Positions 15,620 through 25,028 of a stretch of DNA of 43,518 nt are shown in pieces (position 1 is the first letter of the stretch; each line of letters begins with the position of its first letter). Position numbers and translations under genes: made by a program. The notes below the pieces were generated by a model, which worked only from the letters and a program-made list of their open reading frames with translations, searched no databases and was not told the DNA's origin. This stretch comes from Verrucomicrobiota bacterium (GTDB lineage: Bacteria > Verrucomicrobiota > Verrucomicrobiia > Opitutales > Opitutaceae), in NCBI GenBank assembly GCA_947471035.1, contig CANIWJ010000019.1, forward strand, positions 1 to 43,518. The letters run 5' to 3'.

Positions 15620-17628
15620 GGGTGGAGAGGCTGATCGGCGACTTGAAGATATTGACCGGTGGCGATGAGATAGACGGCGGCGCAACCCCAGTTGTAATCG
15701 GAAAACCCGCTGGAATCAAAGTCTTTGATTTGTGAGGCGAAGTTTTCGGGGAAACCGGCGGAGCGCGAACAGGCCTCAAGCGTCCGGCGGGCGGCCTCCT
15801 CCGCCTGTTTCACATAGCCGTGGCGCACGAGCGTCTGCAGCAGCCAGTAGGTGATGTGCGGCCAGGAGCGACCGCGCCAGTAGCCTTTGGCATCGTAAGC
15901 AGGCTCGTCGTAGGCGACTGAGGGGAACGGGATTTCTCCAAAAAATTGCTTGGGATCCAGCAGGACGTTTTCGATCAGGTCCCGTGCGGTATCAGCGGGC
16001 ACGTCCATGCCGGCAAAGAGCGGCCAAAACATATAGAACGTCTTCACACGACGATGCGTGCGGGTATGGTGGTTATAGTCCCAGAAACGTTTTTCTCCGG
16101 GCACATAACAAACGGCGAAGAGGTCGCGTTGCAGTTGGGCGGCGCGCTGACGGAAACGTGCGGCGTCGGAAAGCAGCCCCTGCCGCCCGGCCAGAGCGGC
16201 AAGGTGGTTGGCATCCCAGAAAAGAAAGCTGTTGAGCGCGACAGACGCGACCGGCGGCAGCCATCCGCATCCGGTGGTGGGATCCAGCGCCGCGTAGGGA
16301 TCCCACAGCGGAGAGTTATCGCAAACCTGCCCGCTCCAGCGGTATTCGGCGAGGCCGTCACGGTCGGTGTCGCCAAAGGTTTCCCAGAAATCGTGGTTGC
16401 GCGTGAGCTTGGGGTAGATCTCGGCAAGGAACGCCGGATCGTTGTGCTTTTGAAGGTAGCACTGGACTGCCCACGAGGCCACCGGCGACTGCGGGGATTG
16501 CTGCGCCATCCGTCCGCGAGGACCGTAGTTGAATTTCCTTTCAGGGGATGATCCGTCCCGTTCATCGAAGCGGACAAAGGCCGTGCGGATCGCACCCCGC
16601 GCGTAGCGCTGATGAAAGTCCGAAATCGCGACCGAGCTAAAGAGGGTGTCCCAAAAAAAGACGCACGAGAAATCGGTGTTATCCGACGTGCAGAGGCAGG
16701 CTAGATCGTCACCAAACTCACCGTCGAGTCCGCGCATGCCGGCGCGAAGCAAGGCGTGGCGCGCACGCCAGGCCTTGAGGGCCAGAGCGGGTCTGACCTT
16801 CTCAATGGGTTGCCCGATGTTCCCGGCAAAGCGTGTCCGTGCACCGTCCGCAAGCGTATCAAAATCCACGGCAACAGGAAGCGCACGGGGCCAAAGGAAT
16901 TCCGGGTGCCCCGGAGTGATAAAATCAATTTCCAGAAGGAACTGAAACTTGGCTGATGCTGCGGGGGCGAGCGAGAGCTCGGTTTGGAAAGCAAAGCGCA
17001 GTCCGGCAGCCTCCACCGTCAGGTTGCTCCCGCAGTGCCGGATCAACACGGCTACCTGAGGGAGATCATGGTCGGGGCTGGCAACACGCAGTCCGCCGGC
17101 GATACCGCCCGGTGCTTTTTCCAGGAAAGGGGTGCGGGGAACGATCTCGGTGCCGGAGAAATACGGGACCATATAAAGCTCCCTATCCTCGCAAACCATC
17201 CCTTGCCAATGGGGTTGAATCGAGACATCCGACGCACTGTTGTTTGTGAAGGTGAATTGCGTGCGCATCGTTCGCTCGTCTTCGAAGATGTGCCGAGCCT
17301 CGATGTCCACCACGCCAGTCCCGATCGGAAGGCAGGCCCGCTCAGTCGTCATCCAAGGAAGGCATTCAAGGTCCTGGCGCTGAAGCGAAACAAGGTCATC
17401 GCCCTCCCGCAGCCAGAGCTGGAGGGTGGGATTGGTGACTGCGTAGGTGGCGAGCGTCGCGCGCGGGCATACCGGCCCGAGGCCCAAGGGAGCCAGGCCG
17501 GGAAAGGCCACACCGAACTGCGCAAAAGCGTCGCAAAAGAGATTGTAGCGGTTGCCGTGATGGCGGAGATCGTGGCGGACAAGGTTTTTCAGTCCGAGAT
17601 CGGGAAGGCGGTTCATGGAATAATTCAT
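15616..17628 (-). CDS. GH63/MGH1-like (alpha/alpha)6-barrel glycosidase
   Basis: The 670-residue protein (start ATG 17628) has an N-terminal beta-sandwich and a C-terminal helical barrel. Barrel motifs typical of GH63 and mannosylglycerate-hydrolase-like enzymes are visible: FFWDTLFSSVAI, QSPVASWAVQCYLQ, LTRNHDFW, DRDGLAEY, CDNSPLWDPY (candidate acid Asp) and KGYWRGRSWPHITYWLL (family segment near the catalytic base). The natural substrate is an alpha-linked gluco- or mannoside in known relatives; here it is undetermined. No signal peptide is present. The long upstream extension to 17820 in the same frame is low-complexity Arg/Pro-rich and is not taken as coding. Confidence 0.78.
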   Translation of the reverse strand: MNYSMNRLPDLGLKNLVRHDLRHHGNRYNLFCDAFAQFGVAFPGLAPLGLGPVCPRATLATYAVTNPTLQLWLREGDDLVSLQRQDLECLPWMTTERACLPIGTGVVDIEARHIFEDERTMRTQFTFTNNSASDVSIQPHWQGMVCEDRELYMVPYFSGTEIVPRTPFLEKAPGGIAGGLRVASPDHDLPQVAVLIRHCGSNLTVEAAGLRFAFQTELSLAPAASAKFQFLLEIDFITPGHPEFLWPRALPVAVDFDTLADGARTRFAGNIGQPIEKVRPALALKAWRARHALLRAGMRGLDGEFGDDLACLCTSDNTDFSCVFFWDTLFSSVAISDFHQRYARGAIRTAFVRFDERDGSSPERKFNYGPRGRMAQQSPQSPVASWAVQCYLQKHNDPAFLAEIYPKLTRNHDFWETFGDTDRDGLAEYRWSGQVCDNSPLWDPYAALDPTTGCGWLPPVASVALNSFLFWDANHLAALAGRQGLLSDAARFRQRAAQLQRDLFAVCYVPGEKRFWDYNHHTRTHRRVKTFYMFWPLFAGMDVPADTARDLIENVLLDPKQFFGEIPFPSVAYDEPAYDAKGYWRGRSWPHITYWLLQTLVRHGYVKQAEEAARRTLEACSRSAGFPENFASQIKDFDSSGFSDYNWGCAAVYLIATGQYLQVADQPLHP

Positions 17629-17862
17629 CGGACAAGCAGGATAGTGAAATTGGCGGCCCTCAGAACCTGGCCGCAATCCGTGGGATGGCAGTGCTCCGCC
17701 GACCGCCCATCGGCGCGGTCCAGGATTCCGCAGCCTCATCCTGACCCGCCCGCACCGCAGCAGGTACACGTTGCAACGACCGTCCCGGGCATGCGGACAC
17801 AGAGGCGGTGTGACTGACATGATGAAACTGAATGGAGGCGTGAATCATGGTCGGGGCGGGGT

Positions 17863-17893
17863 GTGGAAAATCGGTGTTAAAGAAATTTTCCAC
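17863..17893. repeat. 9-bp inverted repeat downstream of the GH42 pseudogene
   Basis: GTGGAAAAT (17863-17871) and ATTTTCCAC (17885-17893) form a stem with a 13-base loop, 16 bases beyond the reconstructed stop of the pseudogene. It could be the old terminator of that gene or an operator for the GH63-like gene. The 280-base gap 17629-17908 shows nothing else I can identify. Confidence 0.4.
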
Positions 17894-17908
17894 GCAGAAA
17901 CAAGGGGC

Positions 17909-19335
17909 TCACCGAGGAAAGAAAACGATTGCTCCGTAGGGCGCGAGGGTGATTTCGCCGGAACAGGGGGTTTCCGAAGAGCAGATCGTGGCCGGTGCGG
18001 TCATGCAGAAGCGCGGTCTGCGCGTCGCGGCGGAAATTCAGGAAGAACCAGAACTCACGGCCGTCGGCGGCGACGCGGCGTTGCAGCGTAACCCCAGGAG
18101 GAAGGCTGCCGAGGGGCAGGAGTGGGCGCACGCCGTGTCGCCGCCGAAGCGCGGCCAGAAGCGCGGTGCGCAGACCCTGCCCGGAACGGGCCGCCTGATA
18201 GTAAACAAATCCGCGCCCGGCCGCGTTCACGGTGAGCGCGGGGTGGCCGGCGTAAAAATCATCGCCGTAGGTCGCGAGCACCTCGGTGCCTTCGAGATGG
18301 TTGATCTCGATTTTGGCGATGGCCTTGCACTAGCCACTGAGACCAAGCGCGTTGCCGGATTGGCAGACGAAGCGGTTGCTATCCTCCGGGTAAAGGTGGT
18401 CGAACTCTTCGCGGCGCAGTACGACGAGGCGACGCCAACCGGCGTCCATACCGCACGGGAAGACGAGATCATTCTCATCGACCCAACCGGAGAGCACGCC
18501 GGTGAGCAGAACGCCCCCGGACTCCACCCAGACGGTGAGTTTTTCCACGAAGCCGGGACGAAGCAGGTAGTGCTGCGGCAGGCAGAGCAAACGGTAGCGG
18601 CCGAGATCCGTAAGCGGCGAGGACGGATCGACGACGTCGCAGGGCACGGCGTTTTCCCAATGCTCGAGATAGAGAGATCTAGTTGCTCCCGTGGGTAGTG
18701 CGAGCGTCCGCGGCCGCCTTGGGCAACGATCTCGGATTGCATCCACCAGTTGTCCCAATCGAAACCGACCGCGACCTCGGCGAGGCCAAGGCTGCCCGCT
18801 ACCGGGCCGAGCTGCGCCAGGGCGGCGCTGGCGGATTGCACGTCGGCGAAGACGCGCGAGCCGGGGCCGCCGCTGTTTTCGATCACCGCGCCGTGAAATT
18901 TTTCCTCTCCGCCCCGGCCGGCGCGGCACTGGAAATAGAGGGCACCGTCGGCCCCGTGGGCGATGGACTGGAGCACGGTCAGGCGGTGGATGCCGGGGCG
19001 CTTGAGTTTGGGCACGTCCATTCATTTGGCGGAGCTGGGTGTTGTTTCCATCAACAGCCAGGGCTGGCCGGGCCGGAGGGCGCGGTGGCGAAAGGCGTCG
19101 CGAGGAAAACTATTTTGCCCGCCGCAGGCGGCCCGGGCAAAGGCGTCATCCACCAGGTGAAATCATAACGCCCTTCCTCAGGCTCGAGACTCGCCCAGCA
19201 GAAAAAAATCAAGGAAAGCACTCCGACGCCCGCATGCGGGAAATGATGGAAATCCTAGTCGACGACGTCAGGCGCGTGCAGGCAATGGTCTGGATTACAG
19301 TCGCAGCCATTAGGCAGACCGGGGAGACCCGGCAT
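17909..19335 (-). pseudogene. GH42 beta-galactosidase pseudogene (stops, frameshifts, internal deletion)
   Basis: Pieces of one GH42 gene can be read in order on the minus strand. From ATG 19335 comes NGCDCNPDHC (normally YNPDQW-like), then a TAG (19257-19255), then GVGVLSLIFFCWASLEP and EEGRYDFTWW from the first barrel strands, and FLATPFATAP. Most of the TIM barrel, including the acid/base NE region, is missing at a junction near 19100. The frame then shifts to RPGQPWLLMETTPSS (nucleophile Glu), a TGA (19024-19022) and MDVPKLKRPGIHRL, AHGADGALYFQCRAG, EKFHGAVIEN. Further frameshifts near 18675, 18315 and 17975 are needed to read CDVVDPSSPLTDLGRYRLL, TYGDDFYAGHPAL and ITLAPYGAIVFFPR up to the stop at 17911-17909. 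It cannot make a working enzyme. Confidence 0.85.
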
Positions 19336-19430
19336 GTTGAGCGGCTTGGCTGAAGATAGTTGCGGGGTGGTTGGACGGGGCACCGCAAAGATCCGCAAAT
19401 TGAATGGGGTTGGCCGGAGGACTGTGCGGA

Positions 19431-20399
19431 CTAGTCCATCGACACACGCACCAGAATGCGGCCGAGACGGCCAAAGCCAAAATGATAGAGCGGTTGTTCG
19501 CGCGGCTGGGACTCCTCGTGGTCAAAGGCCGTGTAATAGAGCGCATAGATATCGTCCCGCTCATGCACGAGCCCGAGTGGCGTGCGCATGTGCCAGGCCC
19601 AAGGTGCGGGCGGGCTGCTCAGCCATAGTTGCTGCTCACTGCCCCAGTTCACGCCGTCCACGGAAGTCGCATAGGCGATGCCATCCACGGTCTCCCCGTC
19701 GTAAAGGGTGATGAACCGGCCCGGCGCGAGCTCATGCACCACGGGATTTTCCACGAATCGCTCATCCATCAAAACCGGGGCCGCTTGATTGATAGGACAC
19801 CAAGGGCCGTTGAGATAAGGCGCCTCGGCGAGCGAAACCAAGAAGCGCCAGTCATTGCGGGTGGTCTGCGGCGAGTAAGTGTTGTGGCCGTAAAAAGCCA
19901 GCCAGCGACCTCCCGCTTGAAAAGGGAAAAAGCTCACGGCGCGTCGGAACGTGATGTCGATTGAGTGTCCTGTCGGCGCGTCAAGCGGCGTCCATGGACC
20001 GACGATCCCGGCTCGTCCCGGGGTCTCTGAAACCGCGCGAAGGATACTGCCGACCGGAGCTCCATACGCGGTATAAAATAAGTTCCAGCGCCCCTCCGAT
20101 TCATTAAAAACCGGATACGGAGTCCACGGTTCCTGCACGGTTGTGATCTCCGCCGGATCGCCGCCGGGGGCGATGACGGTGCCTAGGCGAGAAAAACTGA
20201 AACCATCGGGACTGCTCCAGTGCGCCAGTCGGGTTTTACGTAGTTTGGGCGAGCCCCACACTTCAGTGGTGAAACAGTGATAAATTCCGTTTTCTTTGAT
20301 CACGAGGCCACCTTCACAGCCATAGCGGTTGTCCTCCGTGCCTGGAATGCCGGGGGCGATACAGGCCGATTGGGTTTCTTCGATGAGGTGTAGTTTCAT
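19431..20399 (-). CDS. Five-bladed beta-propeller glycosidase-like protein (GH43/GH117 superfamily-like)
   Basis: The 322-residue protein has repeated blade patterns of the furanosidase/GH43-type propeller: CEGGLVIKENGIYHCFTTE, RTRLAHWSSPDGFSF-like strands, WTPYPVFNESEGRWNLFYTAYG, GRWLAFYGHNTY, FVENPVVHELAPGRFITLYDG, ATSVDGVNWG and DIYALYYTAFD. Candidate acidic residues lie in the blade starts, but I cannot assign a family or substrate with certainty. No signal peptide is present. It starts six bases after the stop of the GH43 gene, and the junction TAATTTATC-ATG is nearly identical to the one before that gene. Confidence 0.65.
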   Translation of the reverse strand: MKLHLIEETQSACIAPGIPGTEDNRYGCEGGLVIKENGIYHCFTTEVWGSPKLRKTRLAHWSSPDGFSFSRLGTVIAPGGDPAEITTVQEPWTPYPVFNESEGRWNLFYTAYGAPVGSILRAVSETPGRAGIVGPWTPLDAPTGHSIDITFRRAVSFFPFQAGGRWLAFYGHNTYSPQTTRNDWRFLVSLAEAPYLNGPWCPINQAAPVLMDERFVENPVVHELAPGRFITLYDGETVDGIAYATSVDGVNWGSEQQLWLSSPPAPWAWHMRTPLGLVHERDDIYALYYTAFDHEESQPREQPLYHFGFGRLGRILVRVSMD

Positions 20400-20405
20400 G
20401 ATAAA

Positions 20406-22106
20406 TTATGCCGTTAAAGAGGGATGAATGACCGGATCCGCCCAGATGGCGTGGCCGCTGCCAATGGTCTCCGGATTCCAGGCACGAAGGCGGAGTCGCC
20501 GCACGCCGACAATGGGAAGATCGAGCACGACCGGCTGACCGGTGGCGCTGAGCAGTTCGGAACGGAAAAGGTCCCGGCCATCGGCTTCGACCGAGAAATA
20601 AGCCTGCCCTCCGGGCCGGTGGGCGTGCAGGCCGATGGTCGCGGTAAAGCGGGCGTAGGCACCGCCGAGCAGATAAACGAAGTCGCTATCAATGTGGGCG
20701 AGCAGGGCTTTGGCGTAATCGCGGTCGCAGAGGCGGAGGGCTTCGCCGTCCCAGGCGCGGTCTTTCACGAGTTCCCCAAAGCCGGTTAAGGATCGCACGG
20801 GCTCGCAGTCGCTCAAGTGGCAGGGACGCGGTTTGCCGAAGCGTAGAATGACGGCGTTGGAGTCGGGCGACTGACCACCGGCTAGGGCTTCGGCGCGGAC
20901 GGTGTAGGCCTGGTTCACGCCCGGCAGGGGAAGCGGCAGTTCGAGAAACGTATCGTCCGTGAAGCCGGCCGCGACGCCGTCGGCATAGACACGATACCCA
21001 TCGGCACCGGGCATTTGTTGCCATTCGAGGCGCACGCCGACGGGATTAAAAACGGAATTTGTGTAACGCAATGCACCGCGCAGTGCGGGCGCGGTGGGCG
21101 CGGGCTTGGGATTGAAGATCGAGGCGTCCCACTGGCGCCGGAAGTCGAGCGTGGTCGTGCCCTCGCGCATCACAAAGGGCAGCCAGATGTGGCGGGTGTC
21201 ACGTAATTCGCGCGGCGTCCAACGATCTGCCATGAAGACAAACGAGCCGGCGGGCGCGCCGGGCATGGCAAAGACAGACGTCGGCTGGGATCGATGCGAG
21301 TGGATCGCGCCGGGACCGATGAACGGGTCGCCGAGGTTTTCCCAAGGTCCCAGCGGATGGGGGGCGCGGGCAAGCAGGGTGGCGTTGGGGTCCCAGAAAG
21401 TGCAGCCGGAAGTAAAAAGGTAATAATGCCCATCGTGTTTAAAGGGTGCAGGCCCCTCGCGCAGGCGGTTCACCAGGGCACGGTTCCACGTCACGCCGAG
21501 TTTTTCCGGCCGACGGTAATCGGTGAAATCGTCGCTCAACTGCGAGATGTAGAGTGTCAGCAGATTTTCCGAAACGTGGAAGACGTAGGCATGCCCGTCG
21601 TCGTCGAGGAAGAGATTCATGTCGAGGAACGCGTTGCCTAGCTCGCGTTGACGGCGCGGATCGTCGGCGGGGTAGCCATAGTCGTAGGCGAAAGAGCGCT
21701 GGACACGGATCAACTTGAAGGGGCCTTCGGGCCGGTCGGCCACGGCGATGCCCGCGTGCGAGAACGAGTAGCTCGAGGCATCGAGATGGATCCACATCAC
21801 GAATTTTCCGGTGCGAGCGTTGAAGAGTACCTTGGGGCGCTCGACGATTTTTGAGCCATGGAGCGGCGACGCGGAATCAGGCTCGGCGGCGAGGCAGAGG
21901 CCGCAGTCTTCCCAGTTGAGCAAATCGGTGGAGCGGTAGCAGGAGACGCCGGTGACGGTCGTGACCTTGGAATTGATGTGGGCGGACTTGTCCTCGCCAT
22001 ACCAATACCAAGCGTTGTCGTGGCGGAGCAGCGCGCCGCCGTGGGCTTGAATGGGCTGGCCTGCGGTATCGAGCCAACGGTCACCGGGAGTAAACTGTGT
22101 GTTCAT
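20406..22106 (-). CDS. GH43 exo-beta-1,3-galactanase-like enzyme with Fn3-like and NPCBM-like domains
   Basis: The N-terminal propeller (about 1-330) carries motifs of the exo-beta-1,3-galactanase branch of GH43 (subfamily 24): PIQAHGGALLRHDNAWYWYGE, FLDMNLFLDDDGHAYVFHVSE, and REGPAPFKHDGHYYLFTSGCTFWDPN. A Fn3-like linker domain follows (about 345-425; VRLEWQQMPGADGYRVYADG), then an NPCBM-like C-terminal domain (about 430-562; DFVYLLGGAYARFTATIGL, GVRRLRLRAWNPE). The activity in relatives is release of galactose from beta-1,3-galactan of type II arabinogalactan. There is no signal peptide, which is odd for a protein with a sugar-binding NPCBM-like module. The length (566) fits the multi-domain plan. 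Confidence 0.83.
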   Translation of the reverse strand: MNTQFTPGDRWLDTAGQPIQAHGGALLRHDNAWYWYGEDKSAHINSKVTTVTGVSCYRSTDLLNWEDCGLCLAAEPDSASPLHGSKIVERPKVLFNARTGKFVMWIHLDASSYSFSHAGIAVADRPEGPFKLIRVQRSFAYDYGYPADDPRRQRELGNAFLDMNLFLDDDGHAYVFHVSENLLTLYISQLSDDFTDYRRPEKLGVTWNRALVNRLREGPAPFKHDGHYYLFTSGCTFWDPNATLLARAPHPLGPWENLGDPFIGPGAIHSHRSQPTSVFAMPGAPAGSFVFMADRWTPRELRDTRHIWLPFVMREGTTTLDFRRQWDASIFNPKPAPTAPALRGALRYTNSVFNPVGVRLEWQQMPGADGYRVYADGVAAGFTDDTFLELPLPLPGVNQAYTVRAEALAGGQSPDSNAVILRFGKPRPCHLSDCEPVRSLTGFGELVKDRAWDGEALRLCDRDYAKALLAHIDSDFVYLLGGAYARFTATIGLHAHRPGGQAYFSVEADGRDLFRSELLSATGQPVVLDLPIVGVRRLRLRAWNPETIGSGHAIWADPVIHPSLTA

Positions 22107-22113
22107 AGATAAA

Positions 22114-22543
22114 TTATCTCATCCAAAAACCAAGATGAGTAAGCACCGACCCGGTGATCAGTTCGTTGCCGAGGGCGTCGCAGTGGACGCCGTTGGAATA
22201 GACGGTGTGATTTTTCTTTTTCCATCTGCGATCAAGGACTTCGGCGCAGGGTTCACAAGTAGGGGCCGACGTTGATGAAGAGACCTCCGTGATTCTCGAT
22301 GACCTCCCGTCCGGCGGCCCAGTAGGGATCGCACTTCGCAAGGACATCGCGCGTCTCTTCGTCCGCATTCGGGCAGGCAGAAAAGGCTCCGACGAGAACC
22401 AGCGAGCGGCAGCCCGCTGCCTGCATCTTTTGGCACCACTCATCGAGCTGGTAGAGATTGACACTCTTGTCCGGCTCAACCGGCCAGTGTTTACGCACGA
22501 TGTCGGCGTCGGACAGAGTCTTGGCAATGGGAGGGAAAAGCAT
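22114..22543 (-). pseudogene. SGNH-hydrolase C-terminal fragment with a frameshift
   Basis: ATG 22543 opens six bases after the upstream stop. The frame reads DEWCQKMQAAGCRSLVLVGAF and GREVIENHGGLFINVGPYL, then stops near 22253. The neighbouring frame continues with CAEVLDRRWKKKNHTVYSNGVHCDALGNELITGSVL to TAA 22114. YSNGVHCDALGN corresponds to block V (DxxH) of SGNH/GDSL esterases, here with the Asp replaced by Asn or Ser. The N-terminal GDS block and the GTN block are missing. A single frameshift plus 5' loss make this a remnant of a carbohydrate esterase formerly in the operon. Confidence 0.65.
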
Positions 22544-22548
22544 GTTGT

Positions 22549-23829
22549 TCAGCGCTTGCCAACATCCTGAACGGCGATGGGGAGATTGGCAGTGGCTGCG
22601 GTTTTGTCGGCGGTCACCACCGAAACAAAAACACGGTAATACCCGGGCTTCGCGGGCGCCGTGACTTCTATCCCGCCCTCCACCGTTTTCCAGTCCGTGC
22701 TCGGTAAAATTCGGGGCGCAGGTTCGGCATCGCCGCCGACCTGGTTGGCCGTGCTCTCGGTGCGGGTCTCCACGGTGATCCGGGCGGCGCGGGGACTACT
22801 CCAGCGCAGGTTGATCTTCACGGTCTCGCCGGGCTGGTATTCATCGGGGGCGCGAAGGGATTTCCATTCCAGGATTTTCGGAGCGGGATTGATGGGTGCA
22901 TGTCCGGTCCACGCGGTGTGCATTGCATCTACCAACTCAGTGCGTTCGCCGCCGAACAGATGCATGCTGAACCAAGTCTGGGTTCGTTCCTGTTTCGGCC
23001 CCCAAATGAACGCGTAGCCGCCGAGCGCCTGCCCCGGGCGCGCGATGATGGCGTCGCGCCAGTTCTCGGCGTAGAGCGCGGCTTTCTGGGTCGAAGTTTG
23101 CTCGATGGGCGCGCCCCACTTGGTGAAGCCCAAGCCGTGTTTGCTCTGCCAGTATCCCAGGGGGCCGAACTCGGTGAGAAGATACGGTTTCGTCCAGCCG
23201 TAGGCAAGTAACTCGGACGGCCAGTAATCCGCCGGGCCATACCAGTTGACCCCGAGCGCGTCCAGGTCGGGACAGTGGGCGAGAAGTTGTTGGATTTTGT
23301 TTTTATCGAAGCCGGCCACGACCGTGATGATGGGGTGATGGGGGTCTTCCACGCGGATCATGCGGGCGATGCGATTCACCTCCTTCCAAAGGGGAACGGT
23401 GTTTTTGGCGTGATGTTCGGGTTCGTTTCCGATGGCCCACATGAGTAGTTCGGGCTCGTTCTTGTAGCGCCGCACGGTCGCACGGAGGCGTTCAAACTGT
23501 GCGTCCACCGCAACTTGGTCGGTGTAGTCAAAGCCCTGGCGTTCGCGTCCGATAGGCAACCCCAAGAGGACGGTGAGGTTGTTTGCGCGGGCAAGCGGGA
23601 GCATCCACTTGACCTCGTCGGCATAGGTGCGGATGGAGTTACCGCCGGCAGAGACCAGCGCGTTAATCGTTTCGGGCGTGGGCCAGTTCGCTCCTTTGGC
23701 AAGGTAGGGTTGACCGTCGCGAAGCAATTGATGCGCGCCCTGTTCATCCGTGATGATCCGCACATCGCCCGCCTTTAGCAGCGGAGACACGAACATAATG
23801 TAGGTGATTGTAAGAAGAAATAGCCTCAT
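22549..23829 (-). CDS. Secreted clan GH-A glycosidase (GH5/GH2-barrel-like)
   Basis: The 426-residue protein has a signal peptide (MRLFLLTITYIMFVSPLLKA), then a TIM barrel (about 25-310) related to the GH2/GH5 catalytic barrel: GANWPTPETINALVSAGGNSIRTY-type start, MWAIGNEPEHH with the acid/base E136, GVNWYGPADYW and LLTEFGPLGYW with nucleophile E220. A beta-sandwich C-terminal domain follows (about 325-420; PGETVKINLRWSS, KPGYYRVFVSV). The substrate is not decided by sequence. It overlaps the upstream cellulase-like gene by four bases (ATGA), so the two are translationally coupled. It is one of only two exported enzymes in the cluster. Confidence 0.8.
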   Translation of the reverse strand: MRLFLLTITYIMFVSPLLKAGDVRIITDEQGAHQLLRDGQPYLAKGANWPTPETINALVSAGGNSIRTYADEVKWMLPLARANNLTVLLGLPIGRERQGFDYTDQVAVDAQFERLRATVRRYKNEPELLMWAIGNEPEHHAKNTVPLWKEVNRIARMIRVEDPHHPIITVVAGFDKNKIQQLLAHCPDLDALGVNWYGPADYWPSELLAYGWTKPYLLTEFGPLGYWQSKHGLGFTKWGAPIEQTSTQKAALYAENWRDAIIARPGQALGGYAFIWGPKQERTQTWFSMHLFGGERTELVDAMHTAWTGHAPINPAPKILEWKSLRAPDEYQPGETVKINLRWSSPRAARITVETRTESTANQVGGDAEPAPRILPSTDWKTVEGGIEVTAPAKPGYYRVFVSVVTADKTAATANLPIAVQDVGKR

Positions 23830-25025
23830 AAAGTGTGATCGGTAACCGGGGATTCATTGCGGTGAGAATCTTCCACCTGATGAACGCCACAAAGGGGCAA
23901 CGACGCGGATTTGATGACGGACGTCAGGCGTTGATGCCAGGCGATGTCCCGCCACATGCCGTGAAACTGGGGGCCACAAAAATTACTGGTCGCGATGGCG
24001 GCCCAGCGACCGGTGGCGGCGGCGGTCAATGTGCCTAGTTCACACGTTTCTTTGACCCAGCCCCAGTCAAGCAAAGGCCAGTCCTTGTAATCAATGATAC
24101 CCCAGCACTCGGTGGTGATCAGCGCGCGTCCATGAGTGCGGCCCACCTCGGCGTAGGTGTTGATGAGATCAATCAATCCCCGGTTCCAATGCGCCGCGTC
24201 TTGCCGGTAAACACGCTCGGCGTTTTTCTGGATGTTATGGTAGCCCCTGGGATCGGTGAGTTCGAAGCCGTAACCCACCTTCGGGTTGAAAGAATAGCCG
24301 TGGGCGTTGACCATCCAGATGTGCGGCTCGAAGAAATCGAGAAAGCTCAGATCGCTTGCGGCGGCCTGCGGATTTTCCGGATTAAACGAATACGTCAGGG
24401 GGACTTTCGGAAACGCTTCGCGCACCAGCGCGATGCTTTCGCGCATATAGTCCAAGGATGTCCGGGTATGCCAACCTCCCCAGGTTAATTCCGGCGGATC
24501 GTTTTGGAAGAAAGGCGCCCAATGCAGACCCGGCCACTCGTTGCACAGATCGACGTAGAGCAGATCGTCCAGAAGCCCTTCTTTCTGTAGCATTTTTAGA
24601 GTGCTGGTCCAGATGCGGGCCATGTCCAAAGGCGTGCGGATGCTCATCCGTGTATCCGTCGTATCTTTACGGAACCAAGTGGACAAGGCCACCCGTATGC
24701 CACGGGCGCGGCAGGCCCTGATAAATTCAGGCAAGGCCGGCCACACCCGCACCCGGGTGGGGGCCGGGCTACCCCAGTCCTGCACTGTCCAAAGGACTTC
24801 GAGGTCCCAATCTTTGTCCGGCGCGGCATCGAGCAAATGGGGAAAGGCGTCTATTCGGACGGCGTTGTAGCCGCGCTCGGCGAGTTCATCGAGCGCCCGA
24901 CCCCAATCCTCGTAACCGGCGCCGGGCCATCTTCGCTCCAACCAAGAAAAGTCCCACATCGTGATGGCAAGGGGCTGAGCGAGGCCGGTGAGCGGCGCGG
25001 ATGGGGAAATCTGAGCGGTGTTCAT
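23826..25025 (-). CDS. Cellulase-like clan GH-A family protein
   Basis: This 399-residue barrel protein opens with ITMWDFSWLERRWPGAGYEDW and RGYNAVRIDAFPHLL. The strand-4 motif LLYVDLCNEWPG gives the acid/base E163, and the strand-7 motif ALITTECWG gives the likely nucleophile E306. This matches the sugar-binding cellulase-like class found in Verrucomicrobiota and Bacteroidota, whose substrate is unproven. There is no signal peptide, so it is probably cytoplasmic. It starts three bases after the stop of the DUF6259-like gene and overlaps the next gene, in the tightest part of the operon. Confidence 0.78.
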   Translation of the reverse strand: MNTAQISPSAPLTGLAQPLAITMWDFSWLERRWPGAGYEDWGRALDELAERGYNAVRIDAFPHLLDAAPDKDWDLEVLWTVQDWGSPAPTRVRVWPALPEFIRACRARGIRVALSTWFRKDTTDTRMSIRTPLDMARIWTSTLKMLQKEGLLDDLLYVDLCNEWPGLHWAPFFQNDPPELTWGGWHTRTSLDYMRESIALVREAFPKVPLTYSFNPENPQAAASDLSFLDFFEPHIWMVNAHGYSFNPKVGYGFELTDPRGYHNIQKNAERVYRQDAAHWNRGLIDLINTYAEVGRTHGRALITTECWGIIDYKDWPLLDWGWVKETCELGTLTAAATGRWAAIATSNFCGPQFHGMWRDIAWHQRLTSVIKSASLPLCGVHQVEDSHRNESPVTDHTL

Positions 25026-25028
25026 TTT

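Noticed and set aside
18227-19025. Two overlapping minus-strand ORFs as separate hypothetical genes
   Set aside because: Their meaningful segments join into one GH42 sequence in shifting frames; they are parts of the pseudogene.
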